In this document: in pieces, positions 1 through 9,165 of the stretch
Numbering within the stretch: position 1 is the first letter of the stretch
Layout of the letters: each line of letters opens with the position of its first letter
Translations under genes and position numbers: made by a program
DNA from: Arcicella aurantiaca
GTDB taxonomy: Bacteria; Bacteroidota; Bacteroidia; Cytophagales; Spirosomataceae
Assembly (NCBI RefSeq): GCF_003148625.1
Contig: NZ_QGGO01000002.1
Span: 247,475 to 311,474, forward strand
Direction of reading: 5' to 3'
Length of the DNA: 64,000 nucleotides
The notes under the pieces: generated by a model
Database searches by the model: none
What the model saw: only the letters and a program-made list of their open reading frames with translations
What the model was told of the DNA's origin: nothing

Positions 1-533
1 GCATCTTTAGAGATTGAACCAAAGATTGCATAAGAAACTAAAGCAGGTCCAATTGTTCCTCCTAAGTTATTAACTGCACCACCTAAATTGATACGTTGAG
101 CACCCGTTTCTGGAGGTCCTAAAGCAATCATAAATGGCTGTGTTGCCGTTTGTTGTAATGAGAATCCAAGTCCAACAATAAACAAACCTGCAAGCAATAA
201 AGGATAAGAAGCCGTTTGAGCCGCAGGATAAAACAATAATGTTCCAATTGCCGAAATCAAAAGACCAATGACAATTCCGTTTTTGTAACCAATTTTATTC
301 AGAATATCCCCTCCCATAATACGTGAGAAAATTAAATAAAGCACAGAACCAATAAAATATGCCGCATAAAAAGCAAAGTCAACCAATTGAGCTTGGGTCT
401 GACTTAAAGCAAATTTTTCTTTGAATAAAGGTATTAATATTCCATTTGATGCTGCCACAAAACTCCAAAAAAACCAAACGGTCATTAAGGTGTACAGGGC
501 TGATTGATTACTTTTTGTTGATTGTTGTGTCAT
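1..533 (-). CDS. MFS transporter, FucP/sugar permease-like (partial, 3' end outside window)
   Basis: Reading the minus strand from the ATG at 533 gives an uninterrupted frame of about 177 codons that runs off the window edge. It begins MTQQSTKSNQ and continues into hydrophobic helices with segments such as LMTVWFFWSFVAASNGILIP and GLGFSLQQTATQPFMI, typical of the fucose:H+ symporter branch of the major facilitator superfamily. At least four membrane segments are visible. It is divergent from uxuA with 169 bp between them, which suggests uptake of a sugar or uronate that feeds UxuA. The substrate is inferred only from context. The C-terminal half is not visible. Confidence 0.8.
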   Translation of the reverse strand, partial: MTQQSTKSNQSALYTLMTVWFFWSFVAASNGILIPLFKEKFALSQTQAQLVDFAFYAAYFIGSVLYLIFSRIMGGDILNKIGYKNGIVIGLLISAIGTLLFYPAAQTASYPLLLAGLFIVGLGFSLQQTATQPFMIALGPPETGAQRINLGGAVNNLGGTIGPALVSYAIFGSISKD

Positions 534-702
534 GAAATTTAAAGTTTTGGGATAATTGATTAGAATTGAATCCAAATCTACTATTTTTCAAAGTAAAATT
601 TGTGCTTCTTTGCATCTATAATGAATATATTTTTAGGTTTTTGGGTAAAAACCAAAGAAAATTCTCTTTTATAATCATAAAACAAGTAATAAATTACATA
701 TT

Positions 703-1893
703 ATGCCCTTAGAACAAACTTTTCGTTGGTTTGGGACGAAAGACCCAGTACCATTAGCTCATATTCGTCAGGCAGGAGCAACAGGAATTGTAACCGCCCT
801 TCACCACCTTCCCAACGGTGTTATTTGGGGTATTGATGAGATACAAAATCGTAAAGCTGAAATCGAAGCAGCAGGTTTAAATTTTTCGGTTGTAGAAAGC
901 GTACCTGTACACGAAGACATTAAAAAGCGTTCGGGGAATTATCGTCAGTATATTGAAAATTACAAACAATCACTTATCAATTTAGGAAAAGCGGGTATTG
1001 ATACGGTTTGTTATAATTTCATGCCCGTTCTCGATTGGACTCGTACTGATTTGGACTATGCTTTACCAGACGGTTCAACAGCACTGCGTTTTGATGCTAC
1101 CGAATTTGCGGCTTTTGAAGTTCATATCTTGAAAAGACCAAATGCTGAAGCTAATTATACAGAAGCACAATTAGCAAAAGCGGGCGAATGGTTTGCTAAA
1201 GCCTCACAAGCACAAAAAGATAAATTGATTCGTAATATTATTGCAGGATTACCGGGAAGTGAAGAAAGTTTTACGGTAGAAGAATTTGCTCAAGTTTTGA
1301 AAACTTATGATGAAGTTGGCGATAAAGAACTGAGAAATAACTTGTACGATTTCCTTCGTGAAATTACGCCTGTTGCCGAAGAAGCAGGTATCAATTTAGC
1401 CATTCACCCAGACGACCCTCCTTTCCCGATTTTAGGTCTTCCACGTGTAGTAAGTACAGAAGCTGATGCACAACAAATTTTACAAGCCTACGAAAGTGCA
1501 AATAACGGATTGTGTTTCTGTACAGGAAGCTACGGCGTGCGTCCAGATAATGATTTAGTAGGAATGGTTGAACGCATGGGAAGCCGAATCAACTTTGTGC
1601 ATTTAAGAGCTACCAAAAGAGATATTGAAGGCAATTTCCACGAAGCCGACCACTTAGACGGCGATGTAGATATGTATGGCGTAATGAGAGCTTTGGTTTT
1701 GGAACAAAAAAGCAGAATTGAAGCAGGTAGAAAAGATTATCGTTTGCCATTCCGTCCTGACCACGGACACAGAATGTTGGACGACCTTAATCCAGAAAAA
1801 CGTACAAATCCGGGTTATACAGCCATTGGTCGCTTACGTGGTTTAGCAGAATTAAGAGGTTTGGAATTGGGGATTTTGAGAGGTTTGGAATAA
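703..1893 (+). CDS. uxuA: mannonate dehydratase UxuA
   Basis: 396 residues, the usual family length. UxuA dehydrates D-mannonate to 2-keto-3-deoxygluconate in cytoplasmic hexuronate (glucuronate) catabolism. The N-terminus ([20 protein letters not shown]) and the [12 protein letters not shown] and IHPDDPP segments are hallmark stretches of the TIM-barrel enzyme, as are the metal-site Cys and His in FCTGSYG and [11 protein letters not shown] and the C-terminal [11 protein letters not shown]. The ATG start directly precedes conserved sequence, so it is secure. Other hexuronate genes (uxaC, kdgK) are not in the window. The divergent MFS permease is the probable partner. A strong hairpin follows the gene. 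Confidence 0.95.
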   Translation: MPLEQTFRWFGTKDPVPLAHIRQAGATGIVTALHHLPNGVIWGIDEIQNRKAEIEAAGLNFSVVESVPVHEDIKKRSGNYRQYIENYKQSLINLGKAGIDTVCYNFMPVLDWTRTDLDYALPDGSTALRFDATEFAAFEVHILKRPNAEANYTEAQLAKAGEWFAKASQAQKDKLIRNIIAGLPGSEESFTVEEFAQVLKTYDEVGDKELRNNLYDFLREITPVAEEAGINLAIHPDDPPFPILGLPRVVSTEADAQQILQAYESANNGLCFCTGSYGVRPDNDLVGMVERMGSRINFVHLRATKRDIEGNFHEADHLDGDVDMYGVMRALVLEQKSRIEAGRKDYRLPFRPDHGHRMLDDLNPEKRTNPGYTAIGRLRGLAELRGLELGILRGLE

Positions 1894-1950
1894 AACGCTG
1901 ATGACGCTGATACTTCGTAACGCAGATTTAGAGGATTTTATCATTTCAGA

Positions 1951-1982
1951 GATTAGCCAACTTTTCAAAAAGTTGGCTAATC
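1951..1982 (+). terminator. hairpin terminator after uxuA
   Basis: Perfect 15-bp inverted repeat (arms 1951-1965 and 1968-1982, starting GATTAGCCAAC) followed by a short T-rich tail. It lies 57 bp past the uxuA stop. The preceding stretch 1893-1940 carries an 'acgctgat' motif repeated three times, like low-copy intergenic repeats. Confidence 0.7.
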
Positions 1983-2056
1983 TTATTTACTCAATGTTGG
2001 GCAAACAGACTTACCTATAAATTATTTCTTTCCTCTATTTTAAGCTAAATGGGAAG

Positions 2057-2383
2057 TCACCCAAATGATAAATTCACTCTTTTTCCTAATCCTTGCTCAA
2101 AAATTCGATAAAGGGTAGATATTTGAATATCACATTGACCGTTTTCAATTCTTGAAATATAACTTTTTTTAGTCCCTATTTTTACTGCCAACTCCTCTTG
2201 TGTCATTTTAGCCTCTTTACGAGATTCTTTTAACATCTCGCTAATAACAAAATATTGAGCTTTTTCTTCAAATACATCTCTATCGTGTGTTCCAATTTGA
2301 CCGTATTTAATATTTAAAAGTTCATCAAATGACTTCGCTTTTTTTAGTTTTTCGATTTCCATTTTCTTAAAGTTTTTGTTCAA
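2057..2383 (-). CDS. XRE-family antitoxin, HigA-like
   Basis: 108 residues with a C-terminal helix-turn-helix of the Xre/Cro type (about residues 57-105; KMTQEELAVKIGTKKSYISRIENG). Its start overlaps the end of the upstream toxin gene by 17 bp, so the two are probably translationally coupled. In HigBA modules the antitoxin binds the toxin through its N-terminal part and represses its own operon through the HTH. Toxin-before-antitoxin order is the usual higBA arrangement. I infer the function from the pair; the protein alone could be any small Xre regulator. Confidence 0.85.
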   Translation of the reverse strand: MNKNFKKMEIEKLKKAKSFDELLNIKYGQIGTHDRDVFEEKAQYFVISEMLKESRKEAKMTQEELAVKIGTKKSYISRIENGQCDIQISTLYRIFEQGLGKRVNLSFG

Positions 2384-2702
2384 AATACTCTTGCATTAAT
2401 TTTTCAGCCAACTCTATTTCTTTTTTAGGAGTCTTCTGTGTTTTCTTTTGGAAAGCATTAAAAAGAACAACTATTTTACCTTCATCAAAACAACAAAAAA
2501 TACGGTAAATATTACTCCCAACTTCTATTCTAACCTCATATAGCCCATCTGTACCTGTGAGATGTTTCAGAAATTTTTCTGGGACTCTTTCTATTGTCCG
2601 TATAATTGTAAAAACGTATTCTATCTTTTCTTGTACTTTCTGAGGTTGTTCAACATAGAAATCAATAAAATAATCTTCATGAAAAATAATAGTTCGTTCC
2701 AA
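2367..2702 (-). CDS. HigB/RelE-like toxin (Gp49 family)
   Basis: 111 residues of the phage-derived Gp49-like/HigB group, a RelE-fold ribosome-dependent mRNA interferase family. Visible signatures are LTGTDGLYEVRIEVGSNIYR in the middle and the C-terminal VLFNAFQKKTQKTPKKEI with the Ala-Glu-Lys helix that follows. The basic, aromatic-rich C-terminal half is where the RNA-cleaving residues lie in relatives. It is encoded first in the operon and overlaps its HigA-like antitoxin. No mobile-element genes flank it, but it sits between uxuA and uvrA, an accessory-looking spot. Confidence 0.85.
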   Translation of the reverse strand: MERTIIFHEDYFIDFYVEQPQKVQEKIEYVFTIIRTIERVPEKFLKHLTGTDGLYEVRIEVGSNIYRIFCCFDEGKIVVLFNAFQKKTQKTPKKEIELAEKLMQEYFEQKL

Positions 2703-2748
2703 AATAAAAAGTTATCTTTAAAGTTATCAAAAAATCAACAAATTACTA

Positions 2749-5652
2749 CTACACTTTCCCTTTCAAAAAGTCAGCCGTATAATTTCCTTCGATTTTTACC
2801 ATTGTTTCGGGTGTACCTTCAAAAGTGATATAACCACCTTTATCTCCGCCTTCTGGACCAATGTCAATAATATGGTCAGCCGATTTTATCACTTCCATAT
2901 TATGTTCAATGATAATGACCGAATCGCCCTGTTCTACCAAAGCATTGATGGCTTTCAAGAGTTTTTTGATGTCGTGAAAATGTAATCCTGTGGTCGGTTC
3001 ATCAAAAATGAATAAGGTTTTCCCTTTATTCGGATTTCCCTTTCCTAAGAAACTCGCCAATTTTACACGCTGTGCTTCTCCACCCGACAGGGAATTGGAC
3101 GATTGCCCTAATTTCACATAACCCAAACCAACTTCTTGCAAGGGCAATAATTTTTCCACCAATTTCGGTTGGTCTTTTCTAAATAAATCAATGGCATCAT
3201 CCACCGTCATATCCAAAATATCTGCGATGTCATTTTCATGATATTTTACGTCCAAAATTTCCTGTTTGAAACGCTTTCCTCCGCATGATTCGCATTTGAG
3301 TTTTACGTCTGCCATGAATTGCATTTCGATGGTTACAAAACCTTCTCCCTGACAAGTTTCACAACGTCCACCTTCTACATTAAACGAAAAATGAGCAGGT
3401 TTATATCCTCTTGATTTGGCAACAGGTTGTTCGGAATACAACAAACGAATTTGGTCATACGCCTTCACGTATGTAACTGGATTTGAGCGTGACGATTTCC
3501 CAATCGGATTTTGGTCAACCATTTCTACGGCTTCAATTTTACCGATACTGCCCGCCATTTCCGTAAATTTCCCTGATTCATCGGTATAAGTTCCTAAATG
3601 TCTTCCGATGGCAGGATACAAAATTTTACGTACCAAAGTCGATTTCCCTGAGCCACTCACGCCTGTAACAACCGTCAAAATGCCCAATGGAAATTTCACT
3701 GAAACGTCTTTTAAATTATTTTCATAAGCTCCTTTAATCTCTATAAAACTGGTTGATTTTCTACGGAATTTAGGCACTTCTATTTTATCCGTTCCATTCA
3801 AAAAGTTAATGGTGTGAGAATTATGAGGTGAACGGGATGCGTAACCTTGTGAATTGTGAATTGTGGCTTCTAACTCGGCATTTTCAAAACTTCCTTGAAA
3901 AACCAATTCTCCGCCATTTCGTCCTGCGTCTGGACCAATGTCTATAATTTGGTCAGCGGCACGCATTACTTCTTCTTCATGTTCAACTACCACAACGGTA
4001 TTTCCCATGTCTCGCAAAGATTCCAAAACCGAAACCAAACGTAAAGTATCTCTTGGATGCAAGCCAATGCTCGGTTCGTCCAAAATATACATGGAACCCA
4101 CCAAAGCACTACCCAAAGACGTAGCCAATTTTATCCGCTGGAATTCTCCTCCCGAAAGCGTTGAAGACAAACGATTGAGCGTTAAATATCCCAAGCCAAC
4201 CTTGTTCATATATTCTAAACGAGTTTCTATTTCTTGCAAAATTCGCTTAGAAACACCGTATTGATAATCAGCCAATTCGAGCGTATTGAAAAATTCCATT
4301 ACGTCTGAAATTGGCAATAAAACCAATTCAATGATTGATTTTCCGCCTATTTTCACATAACCTGCATCCTGACGCAAACGTGAGCCTTTACACTCAGGAC
4401 AAGTTGTACGTCCACGATAACGAGAAAGCATTACTCGGTACTGAATTTTATGGGTTTCGGCTTCCAACATTTTAAAAAACGCATCTAAACCGATAAAATA
4501 TTCATTGCCAGTCCATAAAACTGCTTTTTGAACATCTGTTAATTCTTTATAAGGACGATGAATTGGAAAATCAAACTTGGTAGCATTTTTAATAAGCGGA
4601 ATCAAATATTCGCTCATTTTTTCAGTTCTCCACGGAGCAATTGCCCCTTCGTAAATCGAGAGACTTTTATCTGGGAAAACCAAGTCTGGGTCAAGCCCCA
4701 AAATACGTCCAAAACCTTCGCAACGCTTACAAGCTCCGTAAGGATTATTAAAGCTAAAAAGGTTTAAAGAGGGTTCTTCAAAAGGAATTCCGTCAGCTTC
4801 AAAGCGGTCGGAAAACGATTTTGTTTCTCCACCCAGAATTTCGACAAAACAAGTTCCATCTCCTTCAAAAAAAGCAGTTTGAACAGAATCTGAAAGACGG
4901 AATTGCGTTTCTTCATCGGGTTGCCCGTCTTCTTCTTTCTTAACTGCCACACGGTCAATCAAGATTTTATAATTATTGGTGAATAGATTTATCGGAGGCA
5001 GACTCTTTAATTCTTCTTTATTGTCTAAAAGTTCTTCCAAAAATTTCGTCTCTCCATCAATCACAATTCTGGTATATCCTTTTTGCAATAATACCTTCAT
5101 TTCTTCGGCAAGTGTTCGTTCTTGTTTTAGAAATAAAGGGGACAAAATCATCACTCTTTGTGATTCTTCTAAGGTAAAAACATAATCAACCACACTCGAA
5201 ACGGTATTTTTTGTCACTTCGTTTCCAGAAATTGGCGAATATGTTATTCCAATTCGGGCGAAAAGCAGTTTTAAATAATCATAAATTTCGGTAGTTGTTC
5301 CAACGGTTGAGCGGGGGTTTTTCGTCGAAACTTTTTGTTCAATAGCAATAGCAGGAGAAAGCCCTTTGATGTAATCGACATCGGGTTTTTCCATTCTTCC
5401 CAAAAACTGACGAGTATATGAACTCAAACTTTCCACGTACATTCGTTGTCCTTCAGCAAAAAGCGTATCAAATGCCAAAGACGACTTTCCCGAACCAGAT
5501 AAACCCGTGATTACCACCAATTTATTGCGTGGAATGGCAACATCAATATTTTTTAGATTATTTACTCTCGCCCCTTTGATAAGGATAAAACGCTTTGGGT
5601 CAAGGTCTTCAATGGAAGTATTATCGTGATTCTTAATTTCAGTACTGTTCAT
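2749..5652 (-). CDS. uvrA: excinuclease ABC subunit A (UvrA)
   Basis: 967 residues from the ATG at 5652. An upstream in-frame ATG at 5805 would add 51 residues unlike any UvrA, so I chose 5652. UvrA is the damage-recognition ATPase of nucleotide excision repair. Seen: first Walker [10 protein letters not shown] near the N-terminus, the zinc modules CKRC and CPEC, ABC signature [12 protein letters not shown], second Walker [10 protein letters not shown], second zinc finger [14 protein letters not shown], and second signature [13 protein letters not shown] short variable linker lies before the second ATPase half. uvrB is encoded in the same window at 18.3-20.4 kb, unlinked to it. Confidence 0.97.
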   Translation of the reverse strand: MNSTEIKNHDNTSIEDLDPKRFILIKGARVNNLKNIDVAIPRNKLVVITGLSGSGKSSLAFDTLFAEGQRMYVESLSSYTRQFLGRMEKPDVDYIKGLSPAIAIEQKVSTKNPRSTVGTTTEIYDYLKLLFARIGITYSPISGNEVTKNTVSSVVDYVFTLEESQRVMILSPLFLKQERTLAEEMKVLLQKGYTRIVIDGETKFLEELLDNKEELKSLPPINLFTNNYKILIDRVAVKKEEDGQPDEETQFRLSDSVQTAFFEGDGTCFVEILGGETKSFSDRFEADGIPFEEPSLNLFSFNNPYGACKRCEGFGRILGLDPDLVFPDKSLSIYEGAIAPWRTEKMSEYLIPLIKNATKFDFPIHRPYKELTDVQKAVLWTGNEYFIGLDAFFKMLEAETHKIQYRVMLSRYRGRTTCPECKGSRLRQDAGYVKIGGKSIIELVLLPISDVMEFFNTLELADYQYGVSKRILQEIETRLEYMNKVGLGYLTLNRLSSTLSGGEFQRIKLATSLGSALVGSMYILDEPSIGLHPRDTLRLVSVLESLRDMGNTVVVVEHEEEVMRAADQIIDIGPDAGRNGGELVFQGSFENAELEATIHNSQGYASRSPHNSHTINFLNGTDKIEVPKFRRKSTSFIEIKGAYENNLKDVSVKFPLGILTVVTGVSGSGKSTLVRKILYPAIGRHLGTYTDESGKFTEMAGSIGKIEAVEMVDQNPIGKSSRSNPVTYVKAYDQIRLLYSEQPVAKSRGYKPAHFSFNVEGGRCETCQGEGFVTIEMQFMADVKLKCESCGGKRFKQEILDVKYHENDIADILDMTVDDAIDLFRKDQPKLVEKLLPLQEVGLGYVKLGQSSNSLSGGEAQRVKLASFLGKGNPNKGKTLFIFDEPTTGLHFHDIKKLLKAINALVEQGDSVIIIEHNMEVIKSADHIIDIGPEGGDKGGYITFEGTPETMVKIEGNYTADFLKGKV

Positions 5653-5724
5653 GAATTTAGGGAGTGGTGATTTGGTTTTGGGGTTTAGAATTTTGCCCGA
5701 TAAATCACTGATAAATGAATTTAA

Positions 5725-5732
5725 CAAAGATA
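5725..5732 (-). promoter_or_regulatory. possible -7 box for uvrA
   Basis: Minus strand TATCTTTG matches the Bacteroidota -7 consensus TAnnTTTG, about 73 nt upstream of the chosen uvrA start. I see no good -33 TTTG at the right distance. Its position downstream of the longer ORF start also favours the 5652 start codon. Confidence 0.35.
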
Positions 5733-5897
5733 ATAAATTCTGAGATTGTTTTGTCAGAAGAATAAGGGCTTGCCACAATGAAATGTTCTTACTTAAAAGA
5801 GACACTTTTTCAGAAAAGAATGTTTCGTATCTTGCAAGAAATTATAAAAAAATTCGTTTAATCATAAATGTTTAAACGACTAATTATAACCAAAATC

Positions 5898-6470
5898 ATG
5901 AAAAAATTACTTTTCTTTTTACTTATATCAATTATTTCATACACAAGCACTTACGCACAAGACCCAATCGTTATTAAACAAGATAGTTCTGTTAGAGACT
6001 TAGACGTAGAGCAAGATGTACGTGAATTGCCATTCCGTCAGCGTATCAGAATCGGGGGAGGTATCGGAGGGTTGCAATTCGGAAATCCAACAGTTATTAG
6101 TGTTTCTCCGATGGTTGGTTATCAGGTAACAAACGATTTTACGGCAGGTTTAGCCGTTGATTATCAATACACAAAATACACAGGCTATACGGCATTAAAT
6201 CTATATGGTCCACGTCTTTTTGGTCAATACCGTTTGCAGTTTTTGGAAAGTATTCTTTCAAGAGCTTTTGCACAAGCTGAAATTCAAAAATATTACGCAT
6301 CATCAGGCGGGCAATCTTTAGACTATAATATGCAAACTTTGGCAGGACTTGGTTTGGGTTATGGCGGTTTTCAGATAACGGCTTTGTATAATTTTTCTTA
6401 TTCTGCCAACGGACTTAATTCTCCGTACAGTAGCCCTGTTGTTATCCGAGTTGGCGGATTCTTTTTCTAA
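5898..6470 (+). CDS. outer-membrane beta-barrel protein, unknown function
   Basis: 190 residues from the ATG at 5898. A longer in-frame ATG at 5868 precedes it, but only the later start gives a clean signal peptide (MKKLLFFLLISIISYTSTYA, cleavage before QDP). The mature part alternates hydrophobic and polar residues in short strands rich in Gly and aromatics and ends in an aromatic residue (GGFFF). This is the look of a small eight- to ten-strand outer-membrane barrel. It is followed 5 bp later by a small membrane protein and then by the PorE-like gene. Function not recognised. Confidence 0.7.
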   Translation: MKKLLFFLLISIISYTSTYAQDPIVIKQDSSVRDLDVEQDVRELPFRQRIRIGGGIGGLQFGNPTVISVSPMVGYQVTNDFTAGLAVDYQYTKYTGYTALNLYGPRLFGQYRLQFLESILSRAFAQAEIQKYYASSGGQSLDYNMQTLAGLGLGYGGFQITALYNFSYSANGLNSPYSSPVVIRVGGFFF

Positions 6471-6475
6471 GAATT

Positions 6476-6718
6476 ATGTCTGAAAAGTCAAATCCGTTTG
6501 ATAATCTTCGTCCAATATTACTTTCGGTAATCATTGGTATTCTCCAATTATTCATTTGGATAGAGATTTTAGTTATTCTCGTGATGATGTATGCTTGGCA
6601 AAAAGATTCGGTTTCATTTACCCAAAATAGTACAGATAAAGGGCTAATTGTCTTGGTTATTGTTTTGATTTTGACGTATTTAGTAAAACGAAATATTCAT
6701 AAATTGTTGAAAAATTAG
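6476..6718 (+). CDS. small two-TM inner-membrane protein, unknown
   Basis: 80 residues with two predicted membrane helices (about residues 13-40 and 57-73) joined by a short polar loop, and a basic C-terminus (KRNIHKLLKN) that should stay in the cytoplasm. Only 5 bp separate it from the preceding barrel gene, so the two are probably co-transcribed; a strong hairpin ends the pair. I do not recognise a family. Confidence 0.6.
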   Translation: MSEKSNPFDNLRPILLSVIIGILQLFIWIEILVILVMMYAWQKDSVSFTQNSTDKGLIVLVIVLILTYLVKRNIHKLLKN

Positions 6719-6749
6719 AGGAAGCCTTCGCTTTGAGCGAAGGCTTCCT
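6719..6749. terminator. strong hairpin after the 80-aa membrane protein gene
   Basis: Perfect 14-bp stem (6719-6732 / 6736-6749, AGGAAGCCTTCGCT) with a 3-nt loop, starting directly after the stop codon. The T-rich side is on the minus strand, so it may act in both directions. Confidence 0.7.
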
Positions 6750-6778
6750 TAAAATTCGGAAAATAACACAAAACTTTC

Positions 6779-8776
6779 ATGCAAAAACTGCGTACTTCTA
6801 TATCAATTTTATCCGCAATTATTTTATTAAATAGTTGTAATTCCGCCTTGCAATCCTTCAAAAAAGGACAAAAGAAATTTGATAATGGCGAATACGAATT
6901 GGCTATCAAAGAGCTACAAAAAGCATCTGGGGCAGGCTATGAATTAGGGAAAACCAATTACTTAATTGCAGAATCTTATCGTTTATCAAACCGTCCTTTA
7001 CAAGCGGGTGATTATTACGAAAAAGCATTGGCAAGCAATAGTCGTGAAAATGATTTACGTTATCATTTAGCCATGACTCAAAAAATGCAAGGCAAATACA
7101 AAGAAGCAGGCGAAAATTTAGAAAAATATCTTTCGGGAATACCGAGTAAAGAACTAAAAAATAAGGCTCAAACCGAAATAGATTTACTTCCAGAAGTTGA
7201 AGAATTAGCCAATAAAAAAACCTACATTGAAGTAAAACCGTTGAGTTTGAACTCGACAGGAACAGAATTTGCTCCCATTCCACAAGGAAATGAGTTGATT
7301 TTTACGGCTTCACGCAAGGATATTATCTACAAAAACAACGGTTTGCCATATTTGGGTTTATATCGTGCAACGCTGAATTCTCCAACAGAAATTGGCACTC
7401 CTTCCCTTTTCAGTTCAACCATTTTTAAAGACAACGCTAACGAAGGAACACCAACGTTTTCAAAAGATGGAAAGATGATGGTTTTTGCTCGTGGAAATAC
7501 AGGAAAACGCTCTGACGCTTCACCTGATGTTGATTTGTATATTTCTAAAAATATTGATGGCGTTTGGTCTGAACCAGAAATGGTTTCAGTTTCTGATTCT
7601 TTGGCTTGGGACGGTTGCCCATCTTTTTCAGCCGACAATAAAACTTTGTATTTTGGCTCAAATCGTGCAGGTGGAAAAGGAGGAATTGATATTTACCGAG
7701 CCAATATTGACAATGCAGGAAGATTTGGACGTGCCATCAATATGGGTTCTGATATTAATACCGCTGGCGATGAAATGTTCCCGTATGTTTCTAAAGATGG
7801 AAAATTGTACTTTTCTTCTGACGGACACGCTGGAATTGGTGGCTTAGATTTGTATTCAGCCACTCGTATAAATGGTGAAATTAAAGTAGAACATTTGGGT
7901 ATTCCGCTTAATTCCCGCTTTGATGATTTTGGTTTAGTAGCTATTGATTCGACAAAAGGATATTTTGCCTCAAATCGTGATTCTGGCAAAGGAGACGACG
8001 ATATTTATTATTATGAGAATACTCAACCGGGTAAAAAATACGAAAATGTACCGCCAGTAGTAGCCAAAAAAGACGAGCCAAAAAAGAAAACTATTCGTTA
8101 TTTCTTAGCAGGTAATGTTACAGATATAAACAATCAAGCTCTTGATTCTGTGAAAGTTGCCATTTTGGATAATTCCACGAATCAAGCGATTGATGAAGTC
8201 TATACAAAAGGCGAAGGAACATTTGGAAAAGTAAAAATGGAAGAAGAAAAAACATACACCATTGTTACTGAAAAGAAAGGGTATTTTACCAAACGTGAGC
8301 CTTTTACGATGGTCGGAAAATCTATTTCTTTGGATAAATTGACCAAAGCAGAAACAGACACTATTTTCTATGCAAGTATTAAAATGGAGAAACCAGAAGT
8401 CGGTAAAGACATTACCAAAACCTTCAATATTGCTCCTATTTATTACAACTTAGATAAATCAGAAATTAGAAATGACGCTGCCAACGAATTGGATAGAATC
8501 GTTCAAGTTTTGGTAGATAATCCAACTATTAAATTAGAATTGGGTTCACATACAGACTCACGTGCAACCGCAGAATATAATCAAAAATTATCACAAAGAC
8601 GTGCAGATTCTGCCGTAGCTTATATTATTTCTAAGGGAATTTCATCAGCACGTATCGTAGCAAAAGGCTACGGAGAAAGTCAATTAGTAAATAAATGTGC
8701 CGATGGCGTTCCGTGTTCAGAAGAAGAACACCAAGCCAACCGTCGTACAGAATTTAAAGTGTTGGAAGTAAAGTAG
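6779..8776 (+). CDS. TPR / beta-propeller / CRD / OmpA lipoprotein, PorE-like
   Basis: 665 residues. Lipobox ending at Cys20 (IILLNSC), then TPR repeats (about 25-150), PD40/WD40-like propeller repeats (about 170-410, e.g. GTPTFSKDGKMMVFAR and CPSFSADNKTLYFGS), a carboxypeptidase-regulatory-like beta domain (about 440-525) and a C-terminal OmpA domain (about 550-665) with the peptidoglycan-binding GSHTDSRATAEYNQKLSQRR motif. This exact domain order is that of PorE, the outer-membrane lipoprotein that anchors the type IX secretion machinery to peptidoglycan. Bacteroidota often carry several paralogues, so true PorE function is inferred. The preceding hairpin suggests its own transcription unit. 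Confidence 0.85.
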   Translation: MQKLRTSISILSAIILLNSCNSALQSFKKGQKKFDNGEYELAIKELQKASGAGYELGKTNYLIAESYRLSNRPLQAGDYYEKALASNSRENDLRYHLAMTQKMQGKYKEAGENLEKYLSGIPSKELKNKAQTEIDLLPEVEELANKKTYIEVKPLSLNSTGTEFAPIPQGNELIFTASRKDIIYKNNGLPYLGLYRATLNSPTEIGTPSLFSSTIFKDNANEGTPTFSKDGKMMVFARGNTGKRSDASPDVDLYISKNIDGVWSEPEMVSVSDSLAWDGCPSFSADNKTLYFGSNRAGGKGGIDIYRANIDNAGRFGRAINMGSDINTAGDEMFPYVSKDGKLYFSSDGHAGIGGLDLYSATRINGEIKVEHLGIPLNSRFDDFGLVAIDSTKGYFASNRDSGKGDDDIYYYENTQPGKKYENVPPVVAKKDEPKKKTIRYFLAGNVTDINNQALDSVKVAILDNSTNQAIDEVYTKGEGTFGKVKMEEEKTYTIVTEKKGYFTKREPFTMVGKSISLDKLTKAETDTIFYASIKMEKPEVGKDITKTFNIAPIYYNLDKSEIRNDAANELDRIVQVLVDNPTIKLELGSHTDSRATAEYNQKLSQRRADSAVAYIISKGISSARIVAKGYGESQLVNKCADGVPCSEEEHQANRRTEFKVLEVK

Positions 8777-8826
8777 TTCAGATTTCTAATCTGACATATT
8801 TCCTAAGAAGAAATTTTAACAAAATT

Positions 8827-8856
8827 TTTGATTTTAAATTTTAAACGCTAAGTTTG
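8827..8856 (+). promoter_or_regulatory. promoter of the trp operon
   Basis: TTTG at 8827-8830, an 18-nt spacer, then TAAGTTTG at 8849-8856: a near-perfect match to the Bacteroidota primary-sigma promoter (TTTG, 17-23 nt, TAnnTTTG). Transcription would begin about 8860, some 15 nt before the leader peptide. Confidence 0.75.
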
Positions 8857-8874
8857 CAACATCAAAACGACAAA

Positions 8875-8931
8875 ATGACAACAAATTTCAAAAATACAGC
8901 ATGGTGGTGGCAATTGACAAACGTCGGTTGA
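8875..8931 (+). CDS. trpL: tryptophan operon leader peptide
   Basis: An 18-codon ORF (MTTNFKNTAWWWQLTNVG, then TGA) starting about 15 nt after the predicted transcription start. Residues 10-12 are three consecutive Trp codons at 8902-8910, in a genome where TGG is rare. The stop codon lies inside RNA segment 2 of the attenuator. A short reading frame with a Trp triplet, a promoter before it, a terminator after it and trpE downstream is the classic pattern of ribosome-mediated attenuation. Confidence 0.9.
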   Translation: MTTNFKNTAWWWQLTNVG

Positions 8932-9008
8932 ACAGTCCCATTATGTATTTTCGATAAAGATATATTTATCACGAAAAGGCTTACTGTTCAACCAGTAAGC
9001 CTTTTTTT
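8911..9008 (+). promoter_or_regulatory. trp attenuator (1:2, 2:3 and 3:4 hairpins)
   Basis: Four RNA segments can be paired directly. 1:2 is 8911-8918 with 8923-8930 (8 bp, two G-U, loop AAAC). 2:3, the antiterminator, is 8926-8935 with 8984-8993 (GGTTGAACAG with CTGTTCAACC, perfect). 3:4, the terminator, is 8974-8986 with 8993-9005 (core AAAGGCTTACTG), followed by a T run. 2:3 and 3:4 share bases and exclude each other. A ribosome stalled at the Trp codons would block 1:2 and let 2:3 form, giving readthrough. Efficient translation to the stop codon would mask segment 2, so 3:4 terminates. Confidence 0.88.
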
Positions 9009-9044
9009 GTTTTCCAATGGGTGAATTAGAACGTGGGCAAAGCT

Positions 9045-9078
9045 AACTTCTCGAAAGTTTTAGAACTTTCGAGAAGTT
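9045..9078. repeat. palindrome of the AACTTCTCGAAA family
   Basis: Perfect 15-bp arms (AACTTCTCGAAAGTT) with a 4-nt loop, between the attenuator and trpE. A degenerate copy with the same arms occurs at 34500-34547, so it looks like a dispersed intergenic palindrome and not part of the attenuator. Confidence 0.7.
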
Positions 9079-9165
9079 CCTCCCTCAATCTGACATATTA
9101 GCGTCAATGCTAATTTCATACACTCATTTTATCAATCATTGAAATTATTCGCTAATTGAAAAAAC

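Noticed and set aside
2562-2828. Plus-strand ORF of 88 aa across the HigB gene and the uvrA end
   Set aside because: Antisense shadow of HigB-like and uvrA coding sequence; low-complexity Phe/Leu composition.
5653-5805. Longer N-terminus of uvrA
   Set aside because: The extra 51 residues match no UvrA and a -7-like box lies within; the start at 5652 is better.
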